From Trebouxia sp. TZW2008 (taxonomy: Eukaryota; Chlorophyta; Trebouxiophyceae; Trebouxiales; Trebouxiaceae): DNA of 64,000 nt. This document shows positions 22,701 to 33,300 of this stretch, piece after piece (the first letter of the stretch is position 1; every line of letters starts with the position of its first letter). The translations under genes and the position numbers were made by a program. The notes beneath the pieces are model-generated. The model had not been told where the DNA came from and did no database searches. It was given only the letters and a program-made list of their open reading frames with translations. The stretch lies in the NCBI GenBank assembly GCA_002118135.1, contig BDIU01000038.1:62001-126000 (forward strand), written 5' to 3'.

Positions 22701-24869
22701 GTTCATTCACAGGCTAGTGTATGTTACCATGAATGATCAAATGCGCTGAGTCGACTCAGGCCAAGACGCTTGAGCTCAGAATGCTTGACATGTAGTAATG
22801 TACTGGCAAGACCATTCCTGTGATTGCCATCTTTGGAACATGTACACGTGCAAGGGCCGGCACTCAATTGACTCACGCAGCAAATCTGAACTCCAACTGA
22901 GAACGCTTATAACCACAGCTTGCAGCGCCATAGTATTCACAACCTGGAAGCTTGCACACAGCTTGTTTGCCCTTGCCTTAACTAGCTAACTGTCAGCTAG
23001 TCAACAGTTAGCAGGTTGTGAATACTATGGCGCTGCAAGCTGTGGTTATATGCGGTCTCACTTTGAATTCAGATCTGCTGCGTGAGTCGATTGAGTGCCG
23101 TCCCTTGCACGTGTACTTCTTCCGTAACATAGTTATTACAGGAATGCTCTTGACAGTACATTATTGCATGTCAACCATCCTCAGCTCAAGTGTCTTGGCC
23201 TGAGTTGACTCAGCGCATTTAAACATTCATGGTGACGTACCCTAGCCTACGGATGAATCATCAGAAGCATAATTGACATCAGATGGGCTCAGATTCATTT
23301 AGTCAGTTTAAAGCAGGAGGGGGTCAGCAAGAGGGAGCATGGGGTTCATCTCCAATAATTTGCACACGTAAACCACACATTGTGAAAAAATTTGACACTG
23401 CTGAATGTCTGTGCAACTGTGCATGACGTCCATGTGACTCTGCATGACATTGGTGTGACTGTGCATGCCAGGTGATCAAGAAGCAGATGGAGGAGGGGGT
23501 CAGCAAGAGGAGGGTGGGGTTCATCTCGAAGGGTGCCCCTGCCCGTCAGCACAGTGAAATCCAGACCCCCGATGGCCAAAAGGTGGCGTTTCATCTTCTA
23601 CCTCTTTTTCTTCATCCTTTCCTTCTGCTTCTTCTTCTTTGACTGCATGGTTGCTTGTGGATTCAGCCTGAATTCATTCATTTGACAATGTGTGTATGTG
23701 CAAGTCTGCCAGCAACAGTGCAATGCAGAGCACAGTTGGCCAGAAGTTGACTACTCTTCTTGTCCCCTTCTTTCTTCATCTTTTCTTCTTCTGTCATCTA
23801 CGCTTCTTCTTCTTCATTTCTTGTAGTGTACATGCTTGCGAGATACAGTCTTGGCTGATTCAATCAAAGATGTGTACATGTCCACAACTGCCAGCACAGC
23901 AAAGTGCAGACCCAGGTGGTCAGAAAATGGTTCTTGTTCTTCAGACTGTCATTGCTTGTGGGATACAGTCCAGAGCAGTGTTTCTGGAGATGTGTGCATG
24001 TTCATCAGCTGCAAGCTCAATTTAGCCCAGCCCGCCATGGCACGAGACGATGCAGCACAGCACGGCACAGCACAGCACAGCACAGCACAGCACAACAAGT
24101 TTCAATTCCAAGGCAGCCACAGGATGCTGCGTTGATGCAACATGTGTCTTTGCATGACACTACTTGCTCTGGCGCAATAATCTGTGGCTGCCTCGGGTAT
24201 GAACCTTGCCTTGCCTAGCCTGGCCTGGCTGGGCTGTGCTGTGCTGTGCTGTGCTGTGCTGTGCTGTGCATCTATGCAGGACGGTGCACGGTGGACGGTT
24301 GTGTGCACAGCGCTATTTATGGTGTTCACATGTGCACGTCAGCCAATGTGTCTGCCAGCATGACAGGCTAGCATGACAAAGCCAAGAAGCCACACTGTCT
24401 GTTGCAGAATATGACAGTAATGCTGTATAGCTTGCAAGCATCATGGTACATTATCCATAGTTTGCTGCAGCAGTTCAAAGTATAGGGGGCAGCTGCGCAG
24501 TCTTGCTCATAAGAAAGCGCTCAGCTGCATAAGTTCTGGCATTGTGTGCTGCCAGACAAAATCTATGGCAGTAAACAGTAGATTGCAACAAAGACCAAAG
24601 CTAAAATCAACCGAAAATAGTTTGGTTGACAAGTGCTGAGCTTCGTGCTGAAAATGCTTCATGTTTCTGCACTGCAGGTTGGTGAGATCACCAGTGGCGC
24701 CTTCAGCCCATCATTGAAGAAGAACATTGCCATGGGCTATGTAGAGAAGAAGCACGGCAAGGCAGGCACAGAGCTCAAGGTGATAGTACGCAACAAAGCC
24801 AATGATGCAACCGTCACCAAAATGCCATTCGCCAAAACGACCTACTTCAAGCCAGCGCAGAAGGGCTGA
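16779..24869 (+). CDS. GCST: glycine cleavage system T-protein (aminomethyltransferase), mitochondrial
   Basis: Transfers the methylene group from the aminomethyl intermediate on H-protein to tetrahydrofolate, releasing ammonia, as part of the mitochondrial glycine decarboxylase complex used in photorespiration. Exons: 16779-16962, 17058-17188, 17360-17491, 17766-17855, 18234-18415, 20404-20552, 21985-22082, 23472-23582, 24678-24869. The lengths sum to 1269 bp (422 aa) with every phase matching and GT-AG sites throughout. The ATG is chosen because it opens an Arg/Ser/Leu-rich, acid-poor presequence ending near [13 protein letters not shown]. Family motifs: [34 protein letters not shown] (holding the conserved catalytic Asp), [40 protein letters not shown], and a C-terminal [15 protein letters not shown]. 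Introns contain many copies of exons 5, 7 and 8, a LINE relic and two foldback elements. Confidence 0.95.
18000..18165 (+). repeat. two decayed copies of the start of T-protein exon 5
   Basis: The exon 5 start (caGGGCAAAGGCAAGAAGGC, 18231) is preceded by similar words at about 18003 and 18118, spacing near 115 bp. Both keep the cag acceptor and gcagacttcattg-like continuation. They then diverge and hit stops. Confidence 0.85.
18690..18905. repeat. dispersed repeat, copy 1
   Basis: Shares with 62085-62200 the ordered words agaacatc, ctgcag-cagct-cagatct, tttgctgaggcgt, ttta-gtca-ggg-at and caacaaac. A shorter relative sits at about 29100-29180. No coding capacity. It could be a SINE or a piece of a longer element. 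Confidence 0.65.
19960..20350 (-). mobile_element. non-LTR retrotransposon (LINE) 3' relic
   Basis: The minus strand encodes a peptide with [14 protein letters not shown] and [16 protein letters not shown] followed by [10 protein letters not shown]. This is the signature C-terminal region of endonuclease/reverse-transcriptase polyproteins (RRLRWxGHVxRM-DxRLPK). After the coding remnant the element continues to a short 3' region and an (ATT)n tail at 19960-19978. Only the terminal few hundred bp are present, so it is a 5'-truncated dead copy within intron 5 of the T-protein gene. Confidence 0.85.
21044..22082 (+). repeat. seven-copy array of T-protein exon 7
   Basis: The start of exon 7 (GCAATGACCTAAATGAG or variant) occurs at 21044, 21192, 21340, 21488, 21635, 21844 and 21985, spacing 148, 148, 148, 147, 209 and 141 bp. 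Copies 2-4 are almost identical and contain [14 protein letters not shown] followed by K/N-WTV. Only the last reads on through [15 protein letters not shown] to a GTAGGT donor. Each unit includes intron sequence with a cag acceptor. Confidence 0.95.
22135..22215. repeat. small dispersed repeat with hairpin, copy 1
   Basis: An A/G-rich stretch followed by gcctctgtctaaagaggcagcc, which forms a short hairpin (gcctct/agaggc). The same arrangement recurs at about 54225-54300 in the AlaRS gene. It could be the end of a small retroelement. Confidence 0.6.
22667..23292. mobile_element. foldback (MITE-like) element with about 280-bp inverted arms
   Basis: Starts with CTGAGCCCATCTGATGTCAA and ends with the near-exact reverse complement. 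The arms stay similar inward (ctcaggccaag, ttgagctcaag-type, cgtgcaaggg, gcttgcagcgccatagtatt) to a loop of about 60 bp at 22947-23009. No coding capacity and no clear target-site duplication. It sits in intron 7 of the T-protein gene. Confidence 0.85.
23305..23350 (+). repeat. decayed copy of part of T-protein exon 8
   Basis: The words ggagggggtcagcaagag and ggggttcatctc repeat the corresponding part of exon 8 (23490-23528), about 180 bp upstream of it. The copy lacks an acceptor and is interrupted. Confidence 0.8.
24026..24280. repeat. foldback formed by (CACAG)n and (CTGTG)n runs
   Basis: An (AGCAC)n run at 24052-24095 faces its reverse complement at 24226-24268. The inner words aaggcagccacag (24107) and ctgtggctgcctcgg (24181) are also complementary, as are agcccagcc and ggctgggct outside. 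The whole could fold into one long hairpin in the last T-protein intron. Confidence 0.8.
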
Positions 24870-25464
24870 TCACAAGCTGCAGTGCTCATGCACCTTTTCT
24901 AGTCATGGTTTTGGCGAAGAGATGGAGCCTTCAATGTTGAGCAGCACTTAGCAGGAGAGCGCATATACCTGCACCATAGTGTGACTTCACTCGCCCGTTT
25001 GGCCTACTCATTGCCTCAAGGCAAACAATTTTGACCCTTCTGTACTACCGTTCACTGTCATGATATCAACATGGCCAGCTTCTTGTACTGTCGCAGTGCA
25101 CGCTGTTGAGCATGAAGTAACTAGGCACGTAATCACACCAGATGCTATAGAGGAGTGTTTGACCCAAATCAGCTGCTGAATGTTTTGCATAGCCGCTTTG
25201 ACCCAGTCCCAAGTTCCTTCACTTGCCTGTCAAGTGCAAGGCTGATTTGTTGGGACAGTGATACATGCTGTGCATAAAGAATGCACGCCGGGCGTCTGAC
25301 GAATCGCGTGGGCCTTGTCTTCGCACGGGGCTGCAGATCCTGTGATGCATGCAGAGCTGCAGATAGTCACCATGCAGAGCTGCAGATAGTCACCATCGCG
25401 GAAAACGCTGTGTGTGATCAAAAGCCGCTTGCAATCGTTGAGGCTGCCGTATTGTCGACCGCAA
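24870..25464. other. intergenic: T-protein 3' flank and fibrillin 5' flank
   Basis: No exon supported. It contains a short direct repeat, gcagagctgcagatagtcacc, twice near 25350-25395. An ATG at 25281 opens a frame that reaches the fibrillin start, but the downstream ATG at 25465 gives the more typical transit peptide. Confidence 0.5.
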
Positions 25465-27543
25465 TGCTAGCACTTCAAGCACAGACTGCATCATCGCACA
25501 TCAGTAGCATCCGCTCACAACAAACAAAGGTCAGCCCGTCAAAAGCTGGGCAAGCTGTCTTTCACAGTACATCAAATTGTCAACTTTACATGTCTTTGCC
25601 AGCAGGCACAAGCTTTCAAATGCGCCCGGCCCTTTGGCCGATCTCGTGCATGCCGGTGTGTGATCACCTCCGCTAAGTCTGCAGGTACAGCGCGTGACCT
25701 GACACTGCCTGCTCACGCGCGAGTAAAACGCAGTTGCAGTATCAAGAAGCTCGAGGTCAATGAGGGACAACGCTTCAATTAGACTGTGATGCTGTCTGTA
25801 GATGCAAGACCTGCAGGGCAGGGCTTCGACCGCAGACAGCTCATAGCGGTTCCAACATTGGCTGCGATTGGCTGGCTGTTGCAGCAACCAGCGTGGGGTG
25901 CAACAACAGGTGCCTGCCTAAACTTTCTCGTCTCTAACGCCTGCAAAATGGCACGACTTGCACTATCACAGTTTTGTATCCAAAGCAAGCACCAAAGCAA
26001 GCAGAGTGTATGTGTATGTGCAATTGCAGAGCCTGCTTTCTTGATTTGCACCATGCCTCATCGCACTATAATTTGTTATTGAATGTGGCTTCCTTGCTCT
26101 TGTTGGCTTCAGCACCAGCAGCTGCCGTATTGCTGACAGCAGGCCATCAGGCATGAATGCCTGGCATGTCGGGAATGCCTGTGCTATACTGCTTGCAGCA
26201 CATGACTGAGCAGCACAAGCAAGTTCATGCACTACGTTCCAACAGATTTTGCCTCGTTACAGTTGTTTTTGGGTACCAAAGAGTGTCTCTATGTCAAGTT
26301 GTCTTGACTGATACTTACCACTGCAGCCAAATTGCAGTCATTGGTTCTCAATTGTATTGTCCCTACAACAACAAAAGTGGTAAAATTTTGAGCCTCCCTA
26401 TAAGGAGAAGTTTTTGCAACATGCGTAGGATGGAACAAATTGCAGCGTCAAATCAAAATTTAAATAACTTGAGTGCACAGGTGATGCAGCACTGCGTGAG
26501 CAGCTGCTGTCAGCAATCAAAGAGAACAAGTCTGATGAAGAAGTAGAGAAGGCTTTGCGAGCGCTGTCAGACCAGAATCCCACAAGAGCTCCAGCCAAGT
26601 CAGACAAGCTTTTCGGCAAATGGAAGTTGCTGTGGGCTTCGTCCAACAGTGAAGTTGCCAAGGCAACAAGAAGGAACCCATTGCCATCCTACAGTGAGCA
26701 GCTTGTTGGTGAGTGATGCTTGATCTCTCTTGTGGAAAATGGAAATTTTGGTGGGGTTTTTCCATCAATGAAGTTGCTCAGGCAACCAGAAAAAACACTG
26801 TGTGTCTTACAGAATTAGTAATGCTGTGCCATCATACAGCAAGCAGCTATGTGTACATCGTTCTTTGCCATAATCAAGTTTTGATTGACACCTGACACTG
26901 TCTGTGTGATCTCCTGATGGGTCCAAAAAACAGTGGTAGTTTATGCTTTTTGGAGTGCAGGGGAGCCAGGAGGGGAGAAGAAGGACAGGGCAGCAAACCT
27001 GATCAACATTGGCAATGGAGCTGTGCAAGTATACCTATCCTCAAATGCAGTCCAAGACCCCAAATCTGATGATACCATTCTGATTGGGCCACCATTCTAC
27101 CTGGAACTCAAGCTTGGGGGCTTCAAACTTCCTATTCAGGTACATTAGTACCACAGAGTGAGAATGGTGAATTGTGCATCCTGGACTGCAAAGAGATTTT
27201 GACAATGCCTTATCAGTCACCATGTGTGGAACAGGCAGATAGTGCCGATGCTGCACGCAATGACAATACATGCATACGCATTGCATATCACCCTGCTAGC
27301 GTCCCATGTGAGTTGCAGTCAGCATGAGCTGAAGCGATCTGTGATAGTTGACAAAGTTCTGTGCTGCTCTTGCAGAACACACAAAAGGAAGGTGAGCGTA
27401 AGTCACTGTTAGGGGCTGAACAGAACTACTACAAGCAGTTGTATCTGGAGAGCTCTGGCAATCCAGGAGATCTCAGGATCAGCGAGGTCACATTTGGTGA
27501 CCCAGCAGCACAAGGCAGCATCTTTGTTCATGAAAGGATTTGA
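25465..27543 (+). CDS. plastid lipid-associated protein (PAP/fibrillin family)
   Basis: Fibrillins are structural lipid-binding proteins of plastoglobules and thylakoids. Exons: 25465-25530, 25783-25909, 26481-26708, 26961-27139, 27376-27543, all phases consistent, 255 aa. The N-terminus is a Ser/Gln/Ala transit region. Residues about 33-58 carry DRRQLIAVPTLAAIGWLL followed by an AWGA-like cleavage site, a twin-Arg plus hydrophobic signal of the thylakoid-lumen type. The mature part begins with a helical segment and has FGKWKLLWASSNSE, the fibrillin GxWxLL(Y)(T)S motif, then Gly/Val beta-strand segments (NIGNGAVQVYL, IGPPFYLELKLGG) and the C-terminal DLRISEVTFGD. Which fibrillin subgroup it belongs to is not clear. 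The lumen location is inference. A decayed copy of exon 3 follows it at 26725-26850. Confidence 0.85.
26725..26850 (+). repeat. decayed copy of fibrillin exon 3 (3' half)
   Basis: ggaaaatggaaattttggtgg, tccatcaatgaagttgctcaggcaacc and ccatcatacagcaagcagct parallel the exon segment at 26618-26705 in order. A short insertion splits the copy, and it has no open frame. It lies about 115-130 bp downstream of the original. Confidence 0.85.
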
Positions 27544-28452
27544 TACTATCCATACCATGGCAAATCAAGGCATTGAATCAGAACTGCACGCGCAACAAGT
27601 GGCATTTTCAGCATTTGCTTTGGGGTTCATTGTCGAGTTTCAGCTGTGTTGCAAGTTTCCTGAGTGAAGATACCGCTGTGGCCTGCACAGACAACTTGTG
27701 ACTCGTTGACTGCTGACAATAGGTCAAACTTGCAGTCCTGCTTTACTACATGAGGCTGCGTCATTGACCGTGATGGTATCAGGTGCCTGATGGGCTATTC
27801 TCAGAGCAGCGATCCGGGCTGCCACTTTCAACAGAGGCTGACCGTTAAGACGCATGATGCCATGGAAGGCTTTTTTAGTTTCAGGTGCCTGAAGCTTCAA
27901 GCTTTTTTCGATTCCAATGTGTTGCTGTCTCATGAGGTGCAACTGCCGCAAGAGTCCAACTTACCCCCCTGCATAAAACCCATCGGGTTTTGATTCCCAC
28001 CATGGATAGCGCAAGAAAACCTTGAAACCCGAAACCCTACAACCTAACCAATTCCCCTAACAAAAATAGAATTGTATTTATTTCTCAAGGTTTTCAAATC
28101 CTACCGCCCGATGCATTAGAATGTCAGGGCCACTCATCACGCTGCACGATGCCCACGCAACATGCCCAGCACCAATATGTGAGGGAGCTACAGACGGCAT
28201 TGCTGCTGCTGTCCATGGTCACAATGCGACAAAGGTCACGCAAACCTTGCATGCGGATCTTCCATGCAACGCATCGCATACGCAAGAGCATCAGGATGCA
28301 CATATATCATGCTGCAAGTATGCTCCGCAAAACTGGCAGCTTCACCTGCAGCTATTGACCTATGCTATGCATCATCAGTGGAAAGACAGGTGCACATTTT
28401 TCCGAAAGGAACTGCAGAGGCGCTAATTTACAAAATCTGCATCACAAGTTGC
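27544..28452. other. convergent intergenic region
   Basis: The 3' flanks of the fibrillin (+) and eL6 (-) genes. No supported exon. A short telomere-like patch with cccgaaaccc and aaccctacaacc occurs near 28020-28045 but is too short and irregular to interpret. Confidence 0.55.
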
Positions 28453-30151
28453 CTAGAACTTCATCAAATGTGGCCGGTCATTCTTCCCCAAGCTGAAGCG
28501 ATGACTCAAGTAACCCTTGATCTCAGGTTTTAGAGATGTCAGCAAAGCAGCGTCCACCTGCATGCAAGGAGTCCCTATCAGCACAGTGATCTTATAGATG
28601 GCAGCAACCAGCTGTCACTCAGGAGAAATTTCAAATGCTGACCAGCAATCACAGTCAAACAGATGACATACAAGCACAGTACATGTGGGGCCCTGTCAAA
28701 TGCAACAAAAGATGATTTAGACCTGCACAGGGGTGGTGGATGGTGTAAGTCTCACAATGATCCCCCATTATGGCAATGCATAATCCGAATGGTGAAAATT
28801 TTACATCTGTAAACAACAGCATCAGCAGCAGCAAAACAGCAACAACCCGACTGTTTATAGTGCTTTCAGATTTACCTTCTTCTGGTTCTCAACATACTCA
28901 GAGCTGAGCTCCTTCTTCTCAGTCTGAGTCTCAAAGAAGCCATCCTCGCCCTTCTTCTTCTCAGCCTTGTCAGAAGATTTGAAGTATGAGTCCTCAAACT
29001 TGCTAACATCAACCTTGCTGATGTCAACTTGTGTGCTGGTGGCAATGACGTATGCCTGCAGGCAACATATGGCATTTAGGTCCGCAAACAGTCATGCTTT
29101 AATGTTACCAACAGCAGCAGGTCAGCCAACAGCAGACCGCAACTCAGAACAGCCTCAGCTGCAGACAGCTTCAGATGAGTTTATCTCTTTTGGCGAGAGG
29201 CAAATCGCAAAGGAGTCAGGGGACCTCATCCAACAACCATGCTCTGGGAATCCGCTGTCAGTGCCAGTGCTGTTGAGGCTTCCATTAGCACAAGCGCCAG
29301 ATTGAAAGTGTTGAGTTGACTTCAGACAGGTCTACAGTGGTATTGACTGCTTCAAAGCAGAATCACTTGACGCAGGCGTTAGCTTGGCGAGTGAAGCTCT
29401 CAGGCAAGCGAGCAGAATTGATGTCTGGCTTGAAGAGATGACATGAACGCTGGCTGGCACAAACGCAAGAAGTGCTGTTTGGCTCAGATGCGCAGCAAAT
29501 GCTCCAGCCCGCATATAGTATTGCTGACTGCACCAGAGCAGATGACACCAACGCAGGCTGGCGCAAACGCAGGAACTGCTGCTTGGGTTCAAACTGCTCA
29601 GTCTTTTCGGGTACTGTCAGCTGAATCAGTAAATGTTCCAGTTTTGATACAGTCAACTACAGGAGCTGATACTGCTGATGTGCACCTGGTTCACACGCTT
29701 GAGGGGGACCCCATTGACCTTGAAGGGACCTGTCACCAACAGCAGTCCAGAGTCTAGCTGCTTCAGGAAAACAGCCCTCTTGCCCTTGAATCTGCCTGCT
29801 AGCAGGATCACAACTGATCCGGGCTTGATGCTCGCCCTGAGTTTGGTGGGCTTTCTGACGACACGCCTCTTCAAGGGCTTCTTGACATCATCTGAGGTAC
29901 AACACTACTGTCAGCTTGCGTTCCGACTCGTTCCGTCAACACTGCTGTCTACGACGTTCGAAGAGCTTTGGCTAGCTGACTGCACCTGCGGGGTAGAACT
30001 TCGACTGCTTGCTGGGCGTCTCCTTCTTTTGCTGCTTCTCGTGCTTGGGGAACTCGCCATTGTTCTTTTTCTTGAGGAAGTGAATGCCTCTCCTCTTGTA
30101 CGACTTGCTACGCCCTTGGGCGGAAATACCCCTGGCCAACTCCTGGACCAT
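28453..30151 (-). CDS. RPL6: 60S ribosomal protein eL6
   Basis: A component of the large cytosolic ribosomal subunit. Exons (minus): 30151-29986, 29891-29686, 29055-28876, 28557-28453. Total 657 bp, 218 aa, a normal length for plant and algal eL6. Motifs: [16 protein letters not shown] near the N-terminus, [56 protein letters not shown], then [20 protein letters not shown] and a C-terminal [14 protein letters not shown]. The ATG is chosen as the nearest before the conserved ARG-SxxGRSKSY segment. All donors are GT and acceptors AG. Its start is 224 bp from the start of the divergent LRR gene. Confidence 0.95.
29340..29600. repeat. tandem repeat in eL6 intron 2
   Basis: Three imperfect units near 29363, 29440 and 29540 share gcaggc/gctggc, gcgcaaacgcag or cacaaacgcaag, and aactgctgcttgg/agtgctgtttgg, spacing about 80-105 bp. 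They do not match an eL6 exon, so this array is not an exon echo. The minus frames ([12 protein letters not shown] and similar) are treated as shadows. Confidence 0.75.
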
Positions 30152-30375
30152 TTTGTCCAGCCCTATGTCCCACACTCGCCGTGCTTCAAAGGGGTTGCTC
30201 TTCGCAAAACAAACGCCTTAGACAGCCGCCTTAGGGTTTTTCGCATGCGATTAGCACCGAAACCAGATGCCGATCTTCTTCGCACAAATCATGTACACAG
30301 CATGAACCATGTAAGCGCTACATAACCGCAATTGTTCTCGTTGCACGTGTCGAGCCCTTGAATGCTACTTGTAGG
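30152..30375. promoter_or_regulatory. divergent promoter region, eL6 / LRR protein
   Basis: Only 224 bp separate the two start codons, so both promoters and both 5' UTRs must share this piece. I see no TATA box. A short gccttagacagccgccttagggttt stretch contains the telobox-like word agggtttt, often found near plant ribosomal-protein genes. Confidence 0.5.
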
Positions 30376-33300
30376 ATGGCGCTGCAGGAGAAGGTGCGTC
30401 ATTGCTTCAGTTGTCACTGTTGTGAAGCAGTGATCATAAGACTCTCGGTTCAAACCACTTTCGACTTGTACAGGATCTTCGCTCGCTTGCTATTGGAGGT
30501 GCTTTAACGGATCTTCAGGAGCTGCATTACACGCACAAGGTAGATCATGTTCGCGCTAGACAGACAAGCTCCGCTCGGCTGCATCTCGAGCCTGCTGATG
30601 TGTTGCCAGGGCCTCGAGGACGTGTCTGCCCTTGCCTCAGTAACAAACCTGCTGAACATCAACATCTCGGTGCGCAGTCAGCTTATAGCGCAGGCATCGA
30701 GTTGCACCAGCGTCTGTAGACCGTCCAGCTGAGATTAAGTTTGCCTGCAGTATAACAACCTTGCAACCCTTGCCGGATTGGAATCGGTATATGCTTCAGC
30801 AGGCGCTGTCACAACGCTGCAGTGTCTCACATTTTGCATCAAAAGTCGTGTTTGTTACCATGCTGTGCCGTTTTTGCAGCTGCAGCAGTTGCAGCTTTTG
30901 GACATTTCACACAACAAACTCAAATCTCTGAAGCCCCTGGCAAGTCTGACAGGTATCACACATGCATCTCACGCATTGCATTTGAGCATCATGTCTGTGG
31001 GCTAAGCAATGTGCATGCTCAGGCTTGCAGGTGTTGAAAGCATCACACAACAAAGTTGCACAGCTAGCCCCCTTGGCTACATGCACCAGTCTGAGGGTAG
31101 GCCCATACACCGCTCACGACCAACACACTGCAATACAAAGCTGCTGCATGACTCATGGCAATTGAGAGGGTCAATGCCAAGATTTCAATCTATTCAGTGC
31201 TTTGCATGGTGAATGCACTCTGCATACCGTGCATTGCGACTGCTGAGCTTTGGTAAGCTTTGAAGCAAGCACATGCAAAGAGGGCTGAGTGATGCACAAT
31301 GTCAGCGCATCAACATCGCATCAACAAGCAGGTGGTTTTCATGCCACATTTGCAATTAAGAGTGTGTACATCAGCATGTAGTCACCCTACTGCAGGAGCT
31401 ATGGTTGCAGCACAACCAGATTGCAAGCCACTCTCAGCTGTCGGCTCTCAGCACCCTTCCCTCCCTGGCTGTTCTGTTTCTCAATCCCAACCCGCTCAAT
31501 GACAGTTGGAAAGCAGAGCACAGGGCGGCTACTGTCCATGCACTACCTTCCTTGCAGGTAAATTTGTGCCGCCTCTGTTGATGCATGCCAGTGATCTTCA
31601 ACCTTTGTTCAAATTTGAGCATCGATAGATCGAAAGCTTGCATCAGTGGCCAGTTTCACGTATTCGTGGAGCCAAATGGCAATCTGCAGTGACAGATGAT
31701 GTCCATTGCTCAGTCTGAAGTGCTATAGTCTGGGTGCATGCCAACACCCACAAACCTCTCCTTACCTCTCCTTCACCCTCCAATTCTTGTTGCACATAGA
31801 CATGCATTTTGTGTCTCAATGGTCTCTTAGGCATGAGCGCATTTGTGATACGTACCACACTCAAGCTCATGCATATGTTGCACAGAACATATGATCTGCG
31901 GTTGCTTTGAATGCTACAGTTCACATAGTCTTAGCGATGCAGGTATTGGACGGGCAGAGCGTATCAAGTGCCGACAGGTCAGCAGCAGTAGCCTTTGCTG
32001 CAATGCAAGACAGGCTTCAGGCAAGCACATCAGCAGCCGCCCAGGAGTCTGAAGCAACTCCGCCCTCTGCACTGGCTTCTTCTTCTGCCAGCAGGGGTAG
32101 TAAGGCAGCAGGGCTGCCTGGAAAGGGCGGCTTACCCTCATCCCCAGGAAGAGCAAGAGGCATACAGGCAGTTAGGAGCAAGAGCAGTGGCAACAGGCAT
32201 CAGGGCAGCAAGGGAGCGGCTGTAGTGAGTGAAGTGGCTATGGAAACACCATCGGATGCTGTCACTACCACAGGCATGTCAGACAGATGCGTGTCACAAT
32301 GCTGACATATGTATGGCATCATGTGACATGTATGCAGCACATTCACTGTTTTACAGTAAATTTAAGTGCTATGCACCATTGGAATGCAGGATGCCTGTTG
32401 TTTGCCTTATGAACTATTCATGCCTGTCATGAAAGATCCTTCAGCATGGTGGAAATGTCCTGTGGCAGTTGAGTGTGCATGCAACAGTCTGTGCTGCTCC
32501 TACTTTAGCTTGCGCATGAGCTCTGACCTACAGCTGTTGAAGTGCACTTCCTAAGCCACTTCACTGTTATGCTATTGATATGAGACACCAAAGCTTGCCA
32601 TGAATGATCCAGGTCTGACACACAATCACTATGGATTAGCTCAATGGTGACACTTGTGTGAAATGCATTTGTAGGACATACCATTGTACATGGTCACAAT
32701 GCAGTGAATCGATGTAAGCTGTCCAATAACTATATATTGCAGGTTTTGGAGACGCCATTGGGCAATTGCCCAAGTTTGACATTGACAAGCATGGCAACCG
32801 CCTGGACAAGCCATTTGACCCTTACGGTATACTCCAAAACCTTGCCAATCAAGCACTTGCTGCATCCTCCAGAAATGCCATCAGACTGCTTGTGTGACTG
32901 CATCACAGCTGTTGCAAAGTCTGCTCTTTGTTGCTATGCTGCAGCCAAACAGCCAGTCATTGCAGCATCATTGCTTGTTCTGACAATGGACAACATCAAA
33001 AGCACACATCCAGCCTTGAGACCCATTTGCTGCATTCTCTAGAAGTGTGGTCAAGCTGCTTGTGTGACTGCATCACAGCTGCTGCAAAGTCTGCTCTTTG
33101 TTGCCATGTTGCAGTTCAGCAGCCAGTCATTGCAGCATTGTTGCTCATTCTGGACAGCATCAAAGCCACACATTGGCAGCTTCCACCTTGCACCGCCCAG
33201 CTGTCTGCGTTCAGAGAACGATCACTGCAGAATACTCACCTTCAGTTGCCTGCAAGCATTGCAGAGCTTGCAGGTACAGCAGCTTTGAAGGCAAGCATCC

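Noticed and set aside
28015..28050. Telomere-type repeat
   Set aside because: Only two or three irregular CCCTAA/CCCGAAA-like words. Not a tandem telomeric array.
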